Source: Streptococcus mitis (lineage in GTDB: Bacteria; Bacillota; Bacilli; Lactobacillales; Streptococcaceae). From it: 64,000 bases of DNA. The stretch spans positions 1,409,501 through 1,473,500 of the forward strand of contig NZ_CABEHV010000004.1 of assembly GCF_901542415.1 (NCBI RefSeq), given 5' to 3'. Positions 24,138 through 39,058 of the stretch are shown piece by piece. Below the pieces are notes generated by a model. The model did no database searches, had not been told where the DNA came from, and worked only from the letters and a program-made list of their open reading frames with translations. The position numbers and the translations under genes were made by a program. Position 1 is the first letter of the stretch; each line of letters starts with the position of its first letter.

Positions 24138-25517
24138 TTATCCAATACTAATATCTGCTTTCATATACTGAATCAAATCTTTCTTATCAGGCTGGTAATC
24201 CGCTAGACTAACCAACAAGGTCAAAGGACCGATACGGCCAATGAACATGAGCACCATGACAATACTGAGGGCTAACTTGCCCAATTCTGGTGTCAGATTT
24301 GCCGTTACCCCAACTGTCGCAAGGGCTGAAATGGTCTCAAACATAAGGTAGATAAATCGCGGTGTTCCTTCTGCTGTAATTCCCAGCAACACCAAGCCCA
24401 ACAGGAAGGTCATCAAAAAGATAATGAAGACACTAAAGGATTTTTGGACTGTGCGAGCCTCAATGGTTCTCTGCGCCACATTGGCATGAGGTAAGCCCAG
24501 CAATTCACTACGCGCAAAGACCAACAAGACAAAGAAAGTCGTAATCTTGAGCCCCCCAGCCGTCCCTCCAGGAGCTCCACCGAGAAACATCTGTAGGATA
24601 TAGATAAACAAGGTCACAGGCCGAGCTTGGGTATAGTCAATAGAAGCAAAACCAGCCGTTCTCATGCTGACGGTTTGGAAAAAGCTGACCAGCACTTTCT
24701 CTGGAACACTGAGATTGCCAATGGTCCCTGGATTGTGCCACTCCGTAAAGAGTGTGGATACTGTCCCAAACAGTAAAATCCCTGCAGTCAAGAAGAGGAC
24801 CAACTTGGTGTGGAAACGCAGACGGCGTTTTTTCTTCTTGTCAAACTGGGTTGCCAAGTCAAACCAGACCATAAAGCCAAGACCACCTGTGATAATCAAG
24901 CCAGCAATGACTAGATTGATCAAGGGATCCGTCTGAAAAGCCACTAAACTGCTGCTGCCAAAATTATCAAAACCAGCATTACAAAAGGCTGAAATGGCTA
25001 AAAAGATGGAGGTAAAAATGCCTCTTCCCCAGCCGAACTCAGGAATAAAACGGAAACTTAGCAGGAAGGCACCCAAGCCCTCCACCAGAAAAGTCGTCAA
25101 AAAGATGGAGCGCATAAAGGCCTTCAGTGACCGAGTCTCCCCGTAACTAAAGCTCTCCTGAATAGTTTCACGACTGCGAAGACTGAGCTTTTGCTTCCCC
25201 TGAATATAAAAGACTCCGATAAAGGTCATGAGTCCCAGACCACCAATCTGGATCAAGAGCATACAAATCAACTGCCCCCAGACATTATAGGTAGTAGCCA
25301 CTGGTTGCGTAGAAAGGCCAGTCACACAGACCATGGACACCGTCGTAAAAAGATGGTCAAAATAAGTGGCCTGCGAATCACTCGCCTGAACAAAGGGCAA
25401 ACTCAAAAGGAGAGATCCTATAAAAATAACTCCAGCGAAACTCAGAAAAATTCGACGAGCAGGCGAAAGTCCGCCCAAGGCTCTTTCAATTTTTTTCACA
25501 AATAATTTGAATAACAT
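24138..25517 (-). CDS. trkH: TrkH/KtrB-family potassium uptake channel
   Basis: A 459-residue membrane protein with four M1-P-M2 repeats. Selectivity-filter regions are seen as VCVTGLSTQP, SAFCNAGFDNFG, MRTAGFASIDY and TVGVTANLTPE, each with the central Gly. A positive, Gln-rich loop lies between core segments. It moves K+ across the membrane, gated by the CabP partner encoded downstream. Together they serve K+ homeostasis and pH or osmotic adjustment under c-di-AMP control. The length is typical for KtrB proteins. Confidence 0.92.
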   Translation of the reverse strand: MLFKLFVKKIERALGGLSPARRIFLSFAGVIFIGSLLLSLPFVQASDSQATYFDHLFTTVSMVCVTGLSTQPVATTYNVWGQLICMLLIQIGGLGLMTFIGVFYIQGKQKLSLRSRETIQESFSYGETRSLKAFMRSIFLTTFLVEGLGAFLLSFRFIPEFGWGRGIFTSIFLAISAFCNAGFDNFGSSSLVAFQTDPLINLVIAGLIITGGLGFMVWFDLATQFDKKKKRRLRFHTKLVLFLTAGILLFGTVSTLFTEWHNPGTIGNLSVPEKVLVSFFQTVSMRTAGFASIDYTQARPVTLFIYILQMFLGGAPGGTAGGLKITTFFVLLVFARSELLGLPHANVAQRTIEARTVQKSFSVFIIFLMTFLLGLVLLGITAEGTPRFIYLMFETISALATVGVTANLTPELGKLALSIVMVLMFIGRIGPLTLLVSLADYQPDKKDLIQYMKADISIG

Positions 25518-25550
25518 ACATCCATTGTACCATAAAAAGAAGAATAGTAG

Positions 25551-26003
25551 CTAAAACTGAGAGGCTATCTCAAGACAGAGTTCCAAAGCCTTCTCGAAAG
25601 CTTCTGAACCCCAGTCACGACTGTCGTACTGGTCCAAGTCTGCTAAGGAATCAGCTGTGAACAGCAACTCTCCCCAGAGAACTCCACGCAGTTGGGCTAC
25701 TGCCGCAAGCGCAGAACACTCCATAAACTGGGCTGCTGGAGCGGAACCAACAGGAGCCTGAGCCAGACAGATCTCCTCGCCCTTGTAGTTGAAGACATAG
25801 ACTGGATAGGTCTTGGTGGCAGAAACGAACTCACCAACACAGTCCGCCTCGACTTCCCTCGCATAGCGATCAATCTCTTCACCTAAAAAAGCATAGACAC
25901 ACTTCTTGGGCAAGTGCAAATCCAACCCCTCGTGATTGGGCATGATGACCGCCTGAGGATTGTCATCAAACTCTAAAATAGGAATCGCATGTTTCTGAAT
26001 CAT
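25551..26003 (-). pseudogene. Nucleoside phosphorylase with internal deletion
   Basis: The 150-residue frame begins like a PNP/UDP family phosphorylase (MIQKHAIPILEFDDNPQAVI) and reaches APVGSAPAAQFM. It then jumps in frame to ECSALAAVAQLRGVLWGELL, the C-terminal catalytic helix region. Full-length relatives are about 250 residues. About 90-100 residues containing the phosphate- and base-binding loops (the STGTCG-type motif) are missing. ECSA is the end of the conserved EMECSAL motif; the preceding ME is shared at the junction. The enzyme would be inactive. The reading frame being retained suggests a recent event or repeat-mediated deletion. Confidence 0.75.
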
Positions 26004-26209
26004 AACTCATCTCCTCTAATTTTGTACTATTGTATCAAAAGCTGACAAAGTGTCAAGGAGGGGAATAGAAAAAAACATCCCAGTTACGAAATGCTTTAAA
26101 ATTAATCAATGAAACAAACTTGCTAAGATATAGAGTAGGTAAATGTGAGTTGGGTAAAAGATGATGGAATCCATAAAAAAGAAACAACCTCCGCTGTTCC
26201 TTCTTACTT

Positions 26210-26767
26210 CTATTTCACAGGTATCTCCTTAATCACGCGCGCGGGATTACCAGCTAGGACAACGTTGTCGCCAAAAGACTTGGTAATAACGGCCCCTGCT
26301 CCTGCCACTACGTTATTGCCTAGTGTCACTCCAGAAAGGACAATGACTCCACCACCTGCCCAGAAATTGTCACCGATGGTGATGGGCTTGCCGTATTCGA
26401 CACCTGAATTACGTTCATGCGGATCCAGCGGATGGAGTGGGGTTAAAAACTGACAGTTGGGGCCAATCATGGCATTGTCTCCGATGCGAATCGGGCAAAC
26501 ATCCAGCATGGTCAAGTTCCAATTAGAATAAAAATTTTCCCCTAGATGGATATTGACTCCATAATCGACCACCAGGCGTGGATTGACATAGAGATTTTGC
26601 CCAGTCGAACCAAACCAAGTCTTAATAATCTCCGCCCCCTTCAAGGGATCTTCTTCCTTGTTAAAGGCAGCCTGTTTTTGGCGAGAAGCCTGAGCCAAGG
26701 CCCGCAACTCAGGATCAAACGGATGATAGGGTTCTCCTGCAATCATTTTCTGGTATTCACTGGTCAT
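26210..26767 (-). CDS. Maltose/galactoside O-acetyltransferase (hexapeptide repeat)
   Basis: Start ATG at 26767 (MTSEYQKMIAGEPYHPFDPE) follows AAGGAGAAG, giving 185 residues. An N-terminal Mac domain (MIAGEPYHPFDPELRALAQA) leads into a left-handed beta helix with hexapeptide repeats (IHLGENFYSNWNLTMLDVCP; TIGDNFWAGGGVIVLSGVTLG; NNVVAGAGAVITKSF). The catalytic His lies in FLTPLHPLDPHER. The enzyme transfers acetyl from acetyl-CoA to a sugar hydroxyl, probably detoxifying sugars. The real substrate is unknown. No operon partner is obvious. Confidence 0.9.
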   Translation of the reverse strand: MTSEYQKMIAGEPYHPFDPELRALAQASRQKQAAFNKEEDPLKGAEIIKTWFGSTGQNLYVNPRLVVDYGVNIHLGENFYSNWNLTMLDVCPIRIGDNAMIGPNCQFLTPLHPLDPHERNSGVEYGKPITIGDNFWAGGGVIVLSGVTLGNNVVAGAGAVITKSFGDNVVLAGNPARVIKEIPVK

Positions 26768-26873
26768 TGTATTCTTCTCCTTATTCCCTACTATCATATC
26801 AAAATGTTTACATATCTGACTAGGATAAGGGGTACTTTCTACAATTTATGCTCTGATTTTTAACACATCTTGC

Positions 26874-27728
26874 CTATCTTGCTAAACGAATACGGGTCAC
26901 AATTCCGTCTGGATCTGTAACTTCCAGCTGGCTAGATGTCAGCCACTTGATTGGTGCATCAACTTCCTGTGCTCGCTCGGCAATCGTTAACAATTCTTCC
27001 TTACTCGCGACTTCAATGACATAGTAGGCTAAGCCTAGCAAACCTTGCTTACGCGGAGCTAGGCCTTTTCCTCCCCATTCGTTGACTGCTAAATGATGAT
27101 GATAGTCCCCAGCCGCAATCCAACTAGCGCTAGGCAAACTGAATTTATCCTCTAGTCCTAACACCTTTTGATAAAACTGGCTGGACTTTCGACTATCCTT
27201 GACGGAAAGATGGATATGCCCCATTCTCGTACCTTCTGCTAGGATAAAGGGCTCTACTCTTTCCCCCAACTCATAGATATCCTGCTCCGCAAGGGCCTCT
27301 GTCACCCCAATAATGCGTCCATCTTCTCGAATATCCCATGTGGAAACTGGCTTATCTCGATAGAGCTCGATGCCATTCCCCTCCAAATCTTCCAAGTAAA
27401 GGGCCTCACTGTAACCGTGATCTGCACCGCCAACAAGAGGAATCTGTAAATCTGTCAGGTGTTTCAATACATCAGCCAATGCCTTGCGTGTCGGCAAGAG
27501 AATAGCCAGATGGTAAAGGCCATAATATTCCCTTACTTCTCCACTCTCTTGTGCTTGAATCAGCTGAACCAAGGCTTTTCCACCAAGTCCTAGAATAGCC
27601 TCTGTCTCAGTCTGTGATAAGATTTCCAAACCAAGCACTTGCTGATAAAAGGCTGTTTGACTTGCCAAATCCTTTACATTTAAAACTGCCTCTGCCAAAT
27701 AAATGTGACTCTTGTATTCATAGGTCAT
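26874..27728 (-). CDS. VOC-family protein, CatE-like (glyoxalase/extradiol dioxygenase fold)
   Basis: A 284-residue protein with two glyoxalase/dioxygenase modules (about 7-125 and 165-284). Metal ligand candidates are His in YGLYHLAILLPTRKA, Glu in GNGIELYRD, His in MGHIHLSVKDSR and a C-terminal Glu/Asp. The layout matches CatE-type ring-cleavage dioxygenases of Firmicutes, which remove catechol or quinone compounds. The promoter overlaps a perfect 9-bp inverted repeat, which suggests control by a MarR-type or quinone-sensing repressor. A role in quinone or electrophile resistance is inferred. Confidence 0.85.
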   Translation of the reverse strand: MTYEYKSHIYLAEAVLNVKDLASQTAFYQQVLGLEILSQTETEAILGLGGKALVQLIQAQESGEVREYYGLYHLAILLPTRKALADVLKHLTDLQIPLVGGADHGYSEALYLEDLEGNGIELYRDKPVSTWDIREDGRIIGVTEALAEQDIYELGERVEPFILAEGTRMGHIHLSVKDSRKSSQFYQKVLGLEDKFSLPSASWIAAGDYHHHLAVNEWGGKGLAPRKQGLLGLAYYVIEVASKEELLTIAERAQEVDAPIKWLTSSQLEVTDPDGIVTRIRLAR

Positions 27729-27745
27729 AAATAGACCTCTTTTCT

Positions 27746-27798
27746 AGTTGTAATTATTTTTATTACAACTATTATATAATTTCTATCAAGAAAGTCAA
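27746..27798 (-). promoter_or_regulatory. Promoter and operator of the VOC gene
   Basis: AGTTGTAAT (27746-27754) and ATTACAACT (27762-27770) form a perfect inverted repeat with a 7-base spacer. Directly upstream on the minus strand are TATAAT (27771-27776) and TTGACT (27793-27798) 16 bases apart. The palindrome lies between the -10 box and the start codon, ideal for a repressor. Confidence 0.65.
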
Positions 27799-27829
27799 GC
27801 CAGACAACTTATAGAAACTCCCCTAGCAA

Positions 27830-27864
27830 AAACAATCCCAGAAAAATCTTCTAGGATTGTTTTG
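27830..27864. terminator. Bidirectional terminator-like hairpin
   Basis: AAACAATCC and GGATTGTTT form a 9-bp stem with flanking T/A tracts. It lies in the gap between the VOC gene and the sialidase gene. Confidence 0.7.
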
Positions 27865-27871
27865 TGTTTAT

Positions 27872-28063
27872 TTAACCGGCTCTATAATATTTGTAATGGG
27901 TAAATCCCCTATAGATATCATAAATCGGGATATACATAAGGAAATCATCGCTAAACTGGAGTACAATGCTCCATTTTGTCCTGATTTCGGAATCCAAATG
28001 AAGAAACATGACTTTCAAAAAAGCTATCAAATTTATTGCTATAAATATATATGGTGCTCCCAT
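27872..28063 (-). CDS. Possible small hydrophobic peptide (63 residues)
   Basis: The frame MGAPYIFIAINLIAFLKVMF followed by a charged segment could be a small membrane protein. No ribosome site precedes the ATG, and the frame is open upstream to a stop, so it may be the end of a decayed gene. It lies downstream of the sialidase gene in the same direction. Support is weak. Confidence 0.25.
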   Translation of the reverse strand: MGAPYIFIAINLIAFLKVMFLHLDSEIRTKWSIVLQFSDDFLMYIPIYDIYRGFTHYKYYRAG

Positions 28064-28156
28064 AGCAATAGTTAAAACAACTTTTCTTAATGCTAAAATT
28101 ATCCTCTATCATCTCTATGAAAATCTATCGTTACTATCAAATTGGAAATTTCATGC

Positions 28157-34003
<5,847 letters not shown>

Positions 34004-34119
34004 CTATTTTTGAAGACTGAAATTTTGTCTATCAAAATCCTATAAATTTAATTATACCCCAATTATCAAGTCAAGTGCAAGAAAGTTGTTCTTCTGATTA
34101 AGTGAACATCTTGCAATCT

Positions 34120-34714
34120 ATTTGACTTGGCTAAACAGCTTCGCTTTCTAATTTCTAGGCTCAGGCTAAAACAGTTCACTGGACTGTTTTACTCCAACAT
34201 CTTAGCCATGCTATGAGTCGTGTACGTGTCCAAATCATGAATCAATTTGAGCGAAAATCCCATGAATACAAGGCCATCAAACGCTATTGGAAACTCATTC
34301 AACAAGATAGTCGTAAACTGAGTGATAAACGATTTTATCGCCCTACTTTTCGTATGCACTTAACGAATAAAGAGATTCTAGACAAGCTTTTGACCTATTC
34401 AGAAGAGTTGAAACACCACTACAACCTCTATCAACTCTTGCTTTTTCACTTTCAGAACAAGGAACCTGACAAATTCTTCGGACTTATTGAGGACAATATA
34501 AAGAAGGTTCATCCTCTTTTTCAGACTGTCTTTAAAACCTTTCTAAAGGATAAAGAGAAGATTGTCAACGCCCTTCAACTACCCTATTCCAACGCCAAAT
34601 TGGAAGCGACCAATAATCTCGTTAAACTTATCAAACGAAATGCCTTTGGATTTCGGAACTTTGAAAACTTCAAAAAAAAGGATTTTCATCGCTCTGAATA
34701 TCAAAAAAGAAAAA
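34120..34714 (+). pseudogene. IS1167-type (ISL3 family) transposase remnant
   Basis: The frame from 34213 reads MSRVRVQIMNQFERKSHEYK and continues to LVKLIKRNAFGFRNFENFKK, a well-conserved C-terminal ISL3 transposase segment. Upstream, pieces such as DLAKQL (about 34123) and QHLSHAM survive in other frames. The final ALNIKKE tail lies in another frame after an eight-A run. The end is cut at about 34714 by the IS1182-type insertion. The 5' half of the gene is absent. No function is expected. Confidence 0.85.
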
Positions 34715-36430
34715 GTCTGGGACAAAAGTCCCTTAGCTTGCAAAAAAAGCAACGGATTTGCCGTTGATTTTTTTGCATGGTTGCGATAGTCTTGGTAAAA
34801 TAGAATTGCCCAATAAACCATTTAGAAAGGCTATCCCATGCATATTCACTATAACACAAATCAAACAACTTTACCACTAGAAATTAGTTCCTTCTTGCCA
34901 CAAGACCATCTCGTTTTTACTATTGAAAAGGTGGTGAATAGCTTAGAGGATCATCACTTTCATGACTTCTATCATGAATTTGGTCGCCCATCTTATCATC
35001 CTAAGATGCTTTTAGCTACTCTGCTATTTGCCTATTCACAAGGGATTTTCTCTGGACGAAAAATTTAAAAAATGCTGGTTGAAAATCTGGCTATGCAGTA
35101 CCTAACAGGACAGTTGGTTGTCAGCTACGGCACCATCAATCGGTTTCGTGTCGCTGAAGGGATGGAAGAACTCATTCGTAATCTTTTCATTGACATCAAT
35201 CTTCGTTTAAAAATGGAAGAGTTAGTGACCTTAGATTGTCTGTTTATTGACGGGACTAAGATTGAAGCCAATGCCAACAAGTATAGTTTCGTGTGGAAGA
35301 AAGCGACAGACAAGTTTTCCGCCAAACTTCAAGAACAGATACAGGTCTATTTTCAAGAAGAAATCACACCCCTTATCCATCAGGCTATTAAGCTGGATGA
35401 AGAAGAGCCTATCTCCTCAGATCAGTTGCTTGTATTCGCTCAAGTCCTTGAAGAAGAATTGGAAAAACTGAACCAGGACATTGAGGAGACACCCGTTAAA
35501 GGGAAAGATGAACGTAAAGCCCAGCGTCGTAAACTCAAGAAAGTCTTGCGTAAAGTCAAGGATGATTTTTCAGTAGGTGCTGAAAAATATGAGGGCTATC
35601 AGGAGACATTTGAAGGGCGTAACAGTTTTTCCAAAACAGATCCAGATGCTACTTTTATGCGAATGAAGGAAGACCATATGAAAAATAGCCAACTCAAGGC
35701 CGCTTATAATCTTCAAATCGCTACTGAAAACCAATTTGTTCTTCACTATGATGTCTTCTCAAATCCGACAGATACCAAGACTCTTCTACCCTTACTTGAA
35801 ACTTATCCGCATGACGTAAAGACAGTTGTCGCAGATGCTGGATATGGAAGTGAAGAAAACCTCCTTCGTCTAAATTAAAAGGAGGTGAACCATCTGATTA
35901 AATATGCCATGTTTGATAAGGAACAGAAGAGAGGGTATAAACAGTCAGCTAGAAACTTAGTGAATTGGCATTATAATGACAAGGAGGATAGCTATACACA
36001 TCCTGAAGAGTGGTACTATCGTTTTCACCATATCAAACATCAGAAAACACAGACGGACTTTCAACAGGAAATCGAGGTTTACTACGCTGATGAACCTGAA
36101 TCAGCCCCTCAAAAGGAACTGTATATGAACGAACGCTATCAGCACTTAAAAACGAAAGAATGCCAGGCGCTTTTATCTCCCCAAGGTAGACAGATTTTCG
36201 CTCAACGCAAGATTGATGTGGAACCTGTCTTTGGGCAGATAAAGGCTTGTTTGGGTTACAAGAGATGTAATCTGAGAGGGAAGCGTCAAGTGAGAATTGA
36301 CATGGGATTGGTACTTATGGCCAATAACCTCCTAAAATACAATAAGAGAACGACTCAAAATTAAAAAGCTAGAGTTCCGCAATTGGAAATCTCTAGCTTT
36401 TTTGTGGCTGAGAACTATTTTGTCTCAGAC
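34715..36430 (+). mobile_element. IS1182-type insertion sequence, defective
   Basis: Short terminal inverted repeats GTCTGGGACAAAA (34715-34727) and TTTTGTCTCAGAC (36418-36430) bound a 1716-bp unit. It is inserted within the C-terminal codons of the IS1167 remnant and carries one transposase frame broken by stop codons. Confidence 0.75.
34838..36364 (+). pseudogene. IS1182-family transposase with two nonsense codons
   Basis: Three blocks lie in one continuous reading frame. Residues 1-76 (MHIHYNTNQTTLPLEISSFL ... FSGRKI) end with TAA at 35066-35068. The second block ([20 protein letters not shown] ... NLLRLN) ends with TAA at 35876-35878. The third (VNHLIKYAMFDKEQKRGY ... KRTTQN) ends at 36364. 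Each TAA occurs where GAA or a similar codon would maintain homology (FSGRKIEKM, and EEN after LRL). DDE-type features [27 protein letters not shown] and EPVFGQIK are visible. About 509 codons total, typical for IS1182. No frameshift is needed, only two nonsense changes. Confidence 0.85.
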
Positions 36431-36571
36431 TCAGATCTTAACTTTTCTCAACCCACTACAGTTGACAAAGAGCCATAAAAATGAAGAGAAGCAGTATTTC
36501 TCCTCTCCATATTTAAAATTATAGTAACAAATATAGGTTATCTAAAGTTGTGAAAGCAACTCCTTTAGTTT

Positions 36572-37768
36572 CTAGTTTACCCATTCACCATTTCCATTTA
36601 CTTTATAACCGTCTGGTGTTGTTGTGCTGACTGCCAAAGCTCCAGAGCCATATGCATAATACCAGTATTGGCCAACTTTAAACCAACCTGTCTTCATGAT
36701 ACCTGACGCATCAAGGTAGTACCAGATTCCATTTTCTTTGAGCCAGCCTGTCTTCATAGCACCTGAGCCATCAAAGTAGAACCATCTATTTCCGTCTGTA
36801 CCCCAGCCTGTAAACATAGCACCTGAGCTACTCAAGTAATACCAGCTACCATCTACTTTTACAAATCCTGTCTGCATGACACCTAGGTCATCCAAGTAGT
36901 ACCATTTACCACCCGTTTTCACCCAGCCTGTCTTCAGATCACCAGACTCATAGAAATACCATTTTCCATCTGTTTTCACCCAACCAGATTGGTCTGAACT
37001 AGAAGTTCTAAATTCTTTCAGCGCTTTTTCAACTACGACTGCTTTATTTTTAACTGTTGACAAGTTAGATGAAGTCACTTCTGCATATTGAATAGCAGGA
37101 CCGTAACTGCCTACCAACTCTTCTGAAGTAGCAGCATCACCAAAAGCCTGAGCAATCGTTACGGCATTATATGGGTTATTTGGGTTCTTAAAGGCAGCAA
37201 TCCCCATATGTGTAAATTTAGGGCTAATCAAAGTTTCATAATGACCAGAGCCACCTTTTGCTGAACCACCTGATTTTTTCTTCACGTAGTCTGCTTTTTC
37301 AGCACTCCATTGTTCAAGAGCTTTTAGAAAACCATCATGGTTCCAACCCAAGTTTTCTCCTAGTACACTGTTTCCTGATGGGAAGGCACTCCAGATTTCT
37401 TTACCAGAAAGACGAGTATGGTCCATGGTTACAGAAGCTTCTGCAGCTCTGGCAAAAGCTGCCTTTTCTAGGTCAGTCGACCATTTGATAGGGACATACT
37501 TATCTACCAAACCTTCGTCAGCTGCCTCTTTACGGATAGCATTGATGGCATCTAAGATAGCTTGTTGGTCTGGAGTCAAAAATTCTCCCTTTAATCCAAC
37601 CAAAACATTGCCACTAGCAGGGTTAAGCACTTCTGAACTCAAGACATTTTCATTTCTACCATCTGCAGATTGTGTTGCCACAAGTCTGTCATTGGCAAAA
37701 ACATCATTTGTCAAAACTGCTCCAGCTAAAGTCAAAGCCAAGGCGCTAGCAAATACAATTTTCTTCAT
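36572..37768 (-). CDS. Choline-binding protein with CAP (SCP/PR1) domain
   Basis: A 398-residue secreted protein. The signal peptide is MKKIVFASALALTLAGAVLT. A CAP/SCP domain follows (about 60-215) with family marks LDAINAIRKEAADEGL, MDHTRLSG, GENLGWN and HYETLISPKFTHMGIA. Six choline-binding repeats cover about 255-385 (GWVKTDGKWYF, GWVKTGGKWYY, GFVKVDGSWYY, GWGTDGNRWFY, GWLKENGIWYY, GWFKVGQYWYY). It would sit on the surface by binding phosphocholine of teichoic acids. CAP domains occur in secreted or adhesive proteins; the activity of this one is unknown. RBS AAGGAG lies upstream of the ATG. Confidence 0.9.
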   Translation of the reverse strand: MKKIVFASALALTLAGAVLTNDVFANDRLVATQSADGRNENVLSSEVLNPASGNVLVGLKGEFLTPDQQAILDAINAIRKEAADEGLVDKYVPIKWSTDLEKAAFARAAEASVTMDHTRLSGKEIWSAFPSGNSVLGENLGWNHDGFLKALEQWSAEKADYVKKKSGGSAKGGSGHYETLISPKFTHMGIAAFKNPNNPYNAVTIAQAFGDAATSEELVGSYGPAIQYAEVTSSNLSTVKNKAVVVEKALKEFRTSSSDQSGWVKTDGKWYFYESGDLKTGWVKTGGKWYYLDDLGVMQTGFVKVDGSWYYLSSSGAMFTGWGTDGNRWFYFDGSGAMKTGWLKENGIWYYLDASGIMKTGWFKVGQYWYYAYGSGALAVSTTTPDGYKVNGNGEWVN

Positions 37769-37904
37769 TTTTTTCTCCTTTTATCCTTTAGATAGGACAG
37801 GTATTTTCAATATTAAATTATATCATATTTTCCTATTCTTTGCCCATTTCTACTAATGTTATAAGATAAATACTATTCCCCAAAAAGTAGAAATTCCTAT
37901 CCTT

Positions 37905-38942
37905 TTATTTCACAACAAGCTCATAACGTGTCTTACTGGTGAAGGTTTGACCGGCTTTAAGAATGACTTGGTCTTTGAGGTCGCTATGAATGGCATCTGG
38001 TAAAGCCTGCGCTTCAAGTGCAATCCCATTGTGCTGTACCATTGGCTGACCTCCTATGATGACACTCTCATCCACAAAGTTTGCTGTGTAGACTACAAAA
38101 CAAGGAGCTTCTGTCTTGAAAAGCAGGAAGCGACCTGAATTTTGGTCATAAAGGAAACCAGCATTGTCATGACCTGCAGGAAGGGCAAATGGATGATCCA
38201 AACCAGATACCAGCTGGATTTGCTCATCTTCCTCTGCAAAGATATCCTTCAACAAGGCACCATTGTAGATGTGCTTGACCACATCACGAGTAGCATCTGG
38301 AGTTTTGGCAGGAACACCGTCGGGAGCGATTGGGTAAATGCCCTCTGTGTTTAGTTGGAAGACATGACGGTCAATCGTCTGCGTGAAATCACCAGACAAG
38401 TTGAAATAGCTGTGGTTTGTTGGATTGACCAGCGTATCCTGATCGGTCGTTACCTTGTAGCTGATTTCATAGGCACCAGTTTCTTCTAAGTGGTAACTGA
38501 TCCAAATCTTGAGATTTCCAGGAAATCCTCCTGTCCCATCTGTACGCTCTGTGTAGAGGGTCAAGCCATGGTCGCTCACCTCAATTAGTTCAAACAAGCT
38601 CGAATCCCAACCAGTTGAACCACTGTGGTTACAGTTGCTAGCATTGTTGACTTCAAGTTCATAGGTCTTGCCATTTAATTCAAATGTCGCACCTGCAATA
38701 CGTCCCGCCACAGGACCTACGCTAGCTCCATGCTTGGGACTATTGCCCATATAGCTGTCAAAATCATCAAAGCCCAAAATAACGTTGGCAAAATTTCCAG
38801 CCTTGTCAGGTGTGACATAGCGCAAGATGGTCGCACCATAAGTCGTAACCTCAAGCTGGTAGCCACCGTCCGTCTCAAATCGATAGGCCAAGACATCCTT
38901 TCCCTCAACATTTCCAAATACACGCTCTGTGTATGCTTTCAT
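37905..38942 (-). CDS. galM: Aldose 1-epimerase (mutarotase)
   Basis: A 345-residue galactose mutarotase-fold enzyme. Conserved features: NCNHSGSTGWDSSLFEL near the first third, catalytic His in VNPTNHSYFNLSGD, and Glu in GIALEAQALPDAIHSD. It interconverts alpha and beta anomers of galactose or glucose to feed the Leloir or tagatose route. It is the last gene of the bgaC locus, 116 bases after agaS and on the same strand. AAAGGAG stands before the ATG. Length and motifs agree with the family. Confidence 0.93.
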   Translation of the reverse strand: MKAYTERVFGNVEGKDVLAYRFETDGGYQLEVTTYGATILRYVTPDKAGNFANVILGFDDFDSYMGNSPKHGASVGPVAGRIAGATFELNGKTYELEVNNASNCNHSGSTGWDSSLFELIEVSDHGLTLYTERTDGTGGFPGNLKIWISYHLEETGAYEISYKVTTDQDTLVNPTNHSYFNLSGDFTQTIDRHVFQLNTEGIYPIAPDGVPAKTPDATRDVVKHIYNGALLKDIFAEEDEQIQLVSGLDHPFALPAGHDNAGFLYDQNSGRFLLFKTEAPCFVVYTANFVDESVIIGGQPMVQHNGIALEAQALPDAIHSDLKDQVILKAGQTFTSKTRYELVVK

Positions 38943-38973
38943 TCTGTTCTCCTTTTACTATTTCTCTCAAGCA

Positions 38974-39010
38974 AACAAACCATAGAAAGCCTACTGACAA
39001 TCTATGGTTT
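38974..39010. repeat. Inverted repeat between agaS and galM
   Basis: AAACCATAGA and TCTATGGTTT form a 10-bp stem. It could attenuate transcription from agaS into galM. No strong T-run follows on the minus strand. Confidence 0.5.
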
Positions 39011-39058
39011 ACTTGTATGATTTACAAACTCCTTTATCAAGAATCTATAAACAAAGTA

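Noticed and set aside
26145..26453. 102-residue plus frame over the acetyltransferase
   Set aside because: Antisense to a convincing hexapeptide-repeat enzyme.
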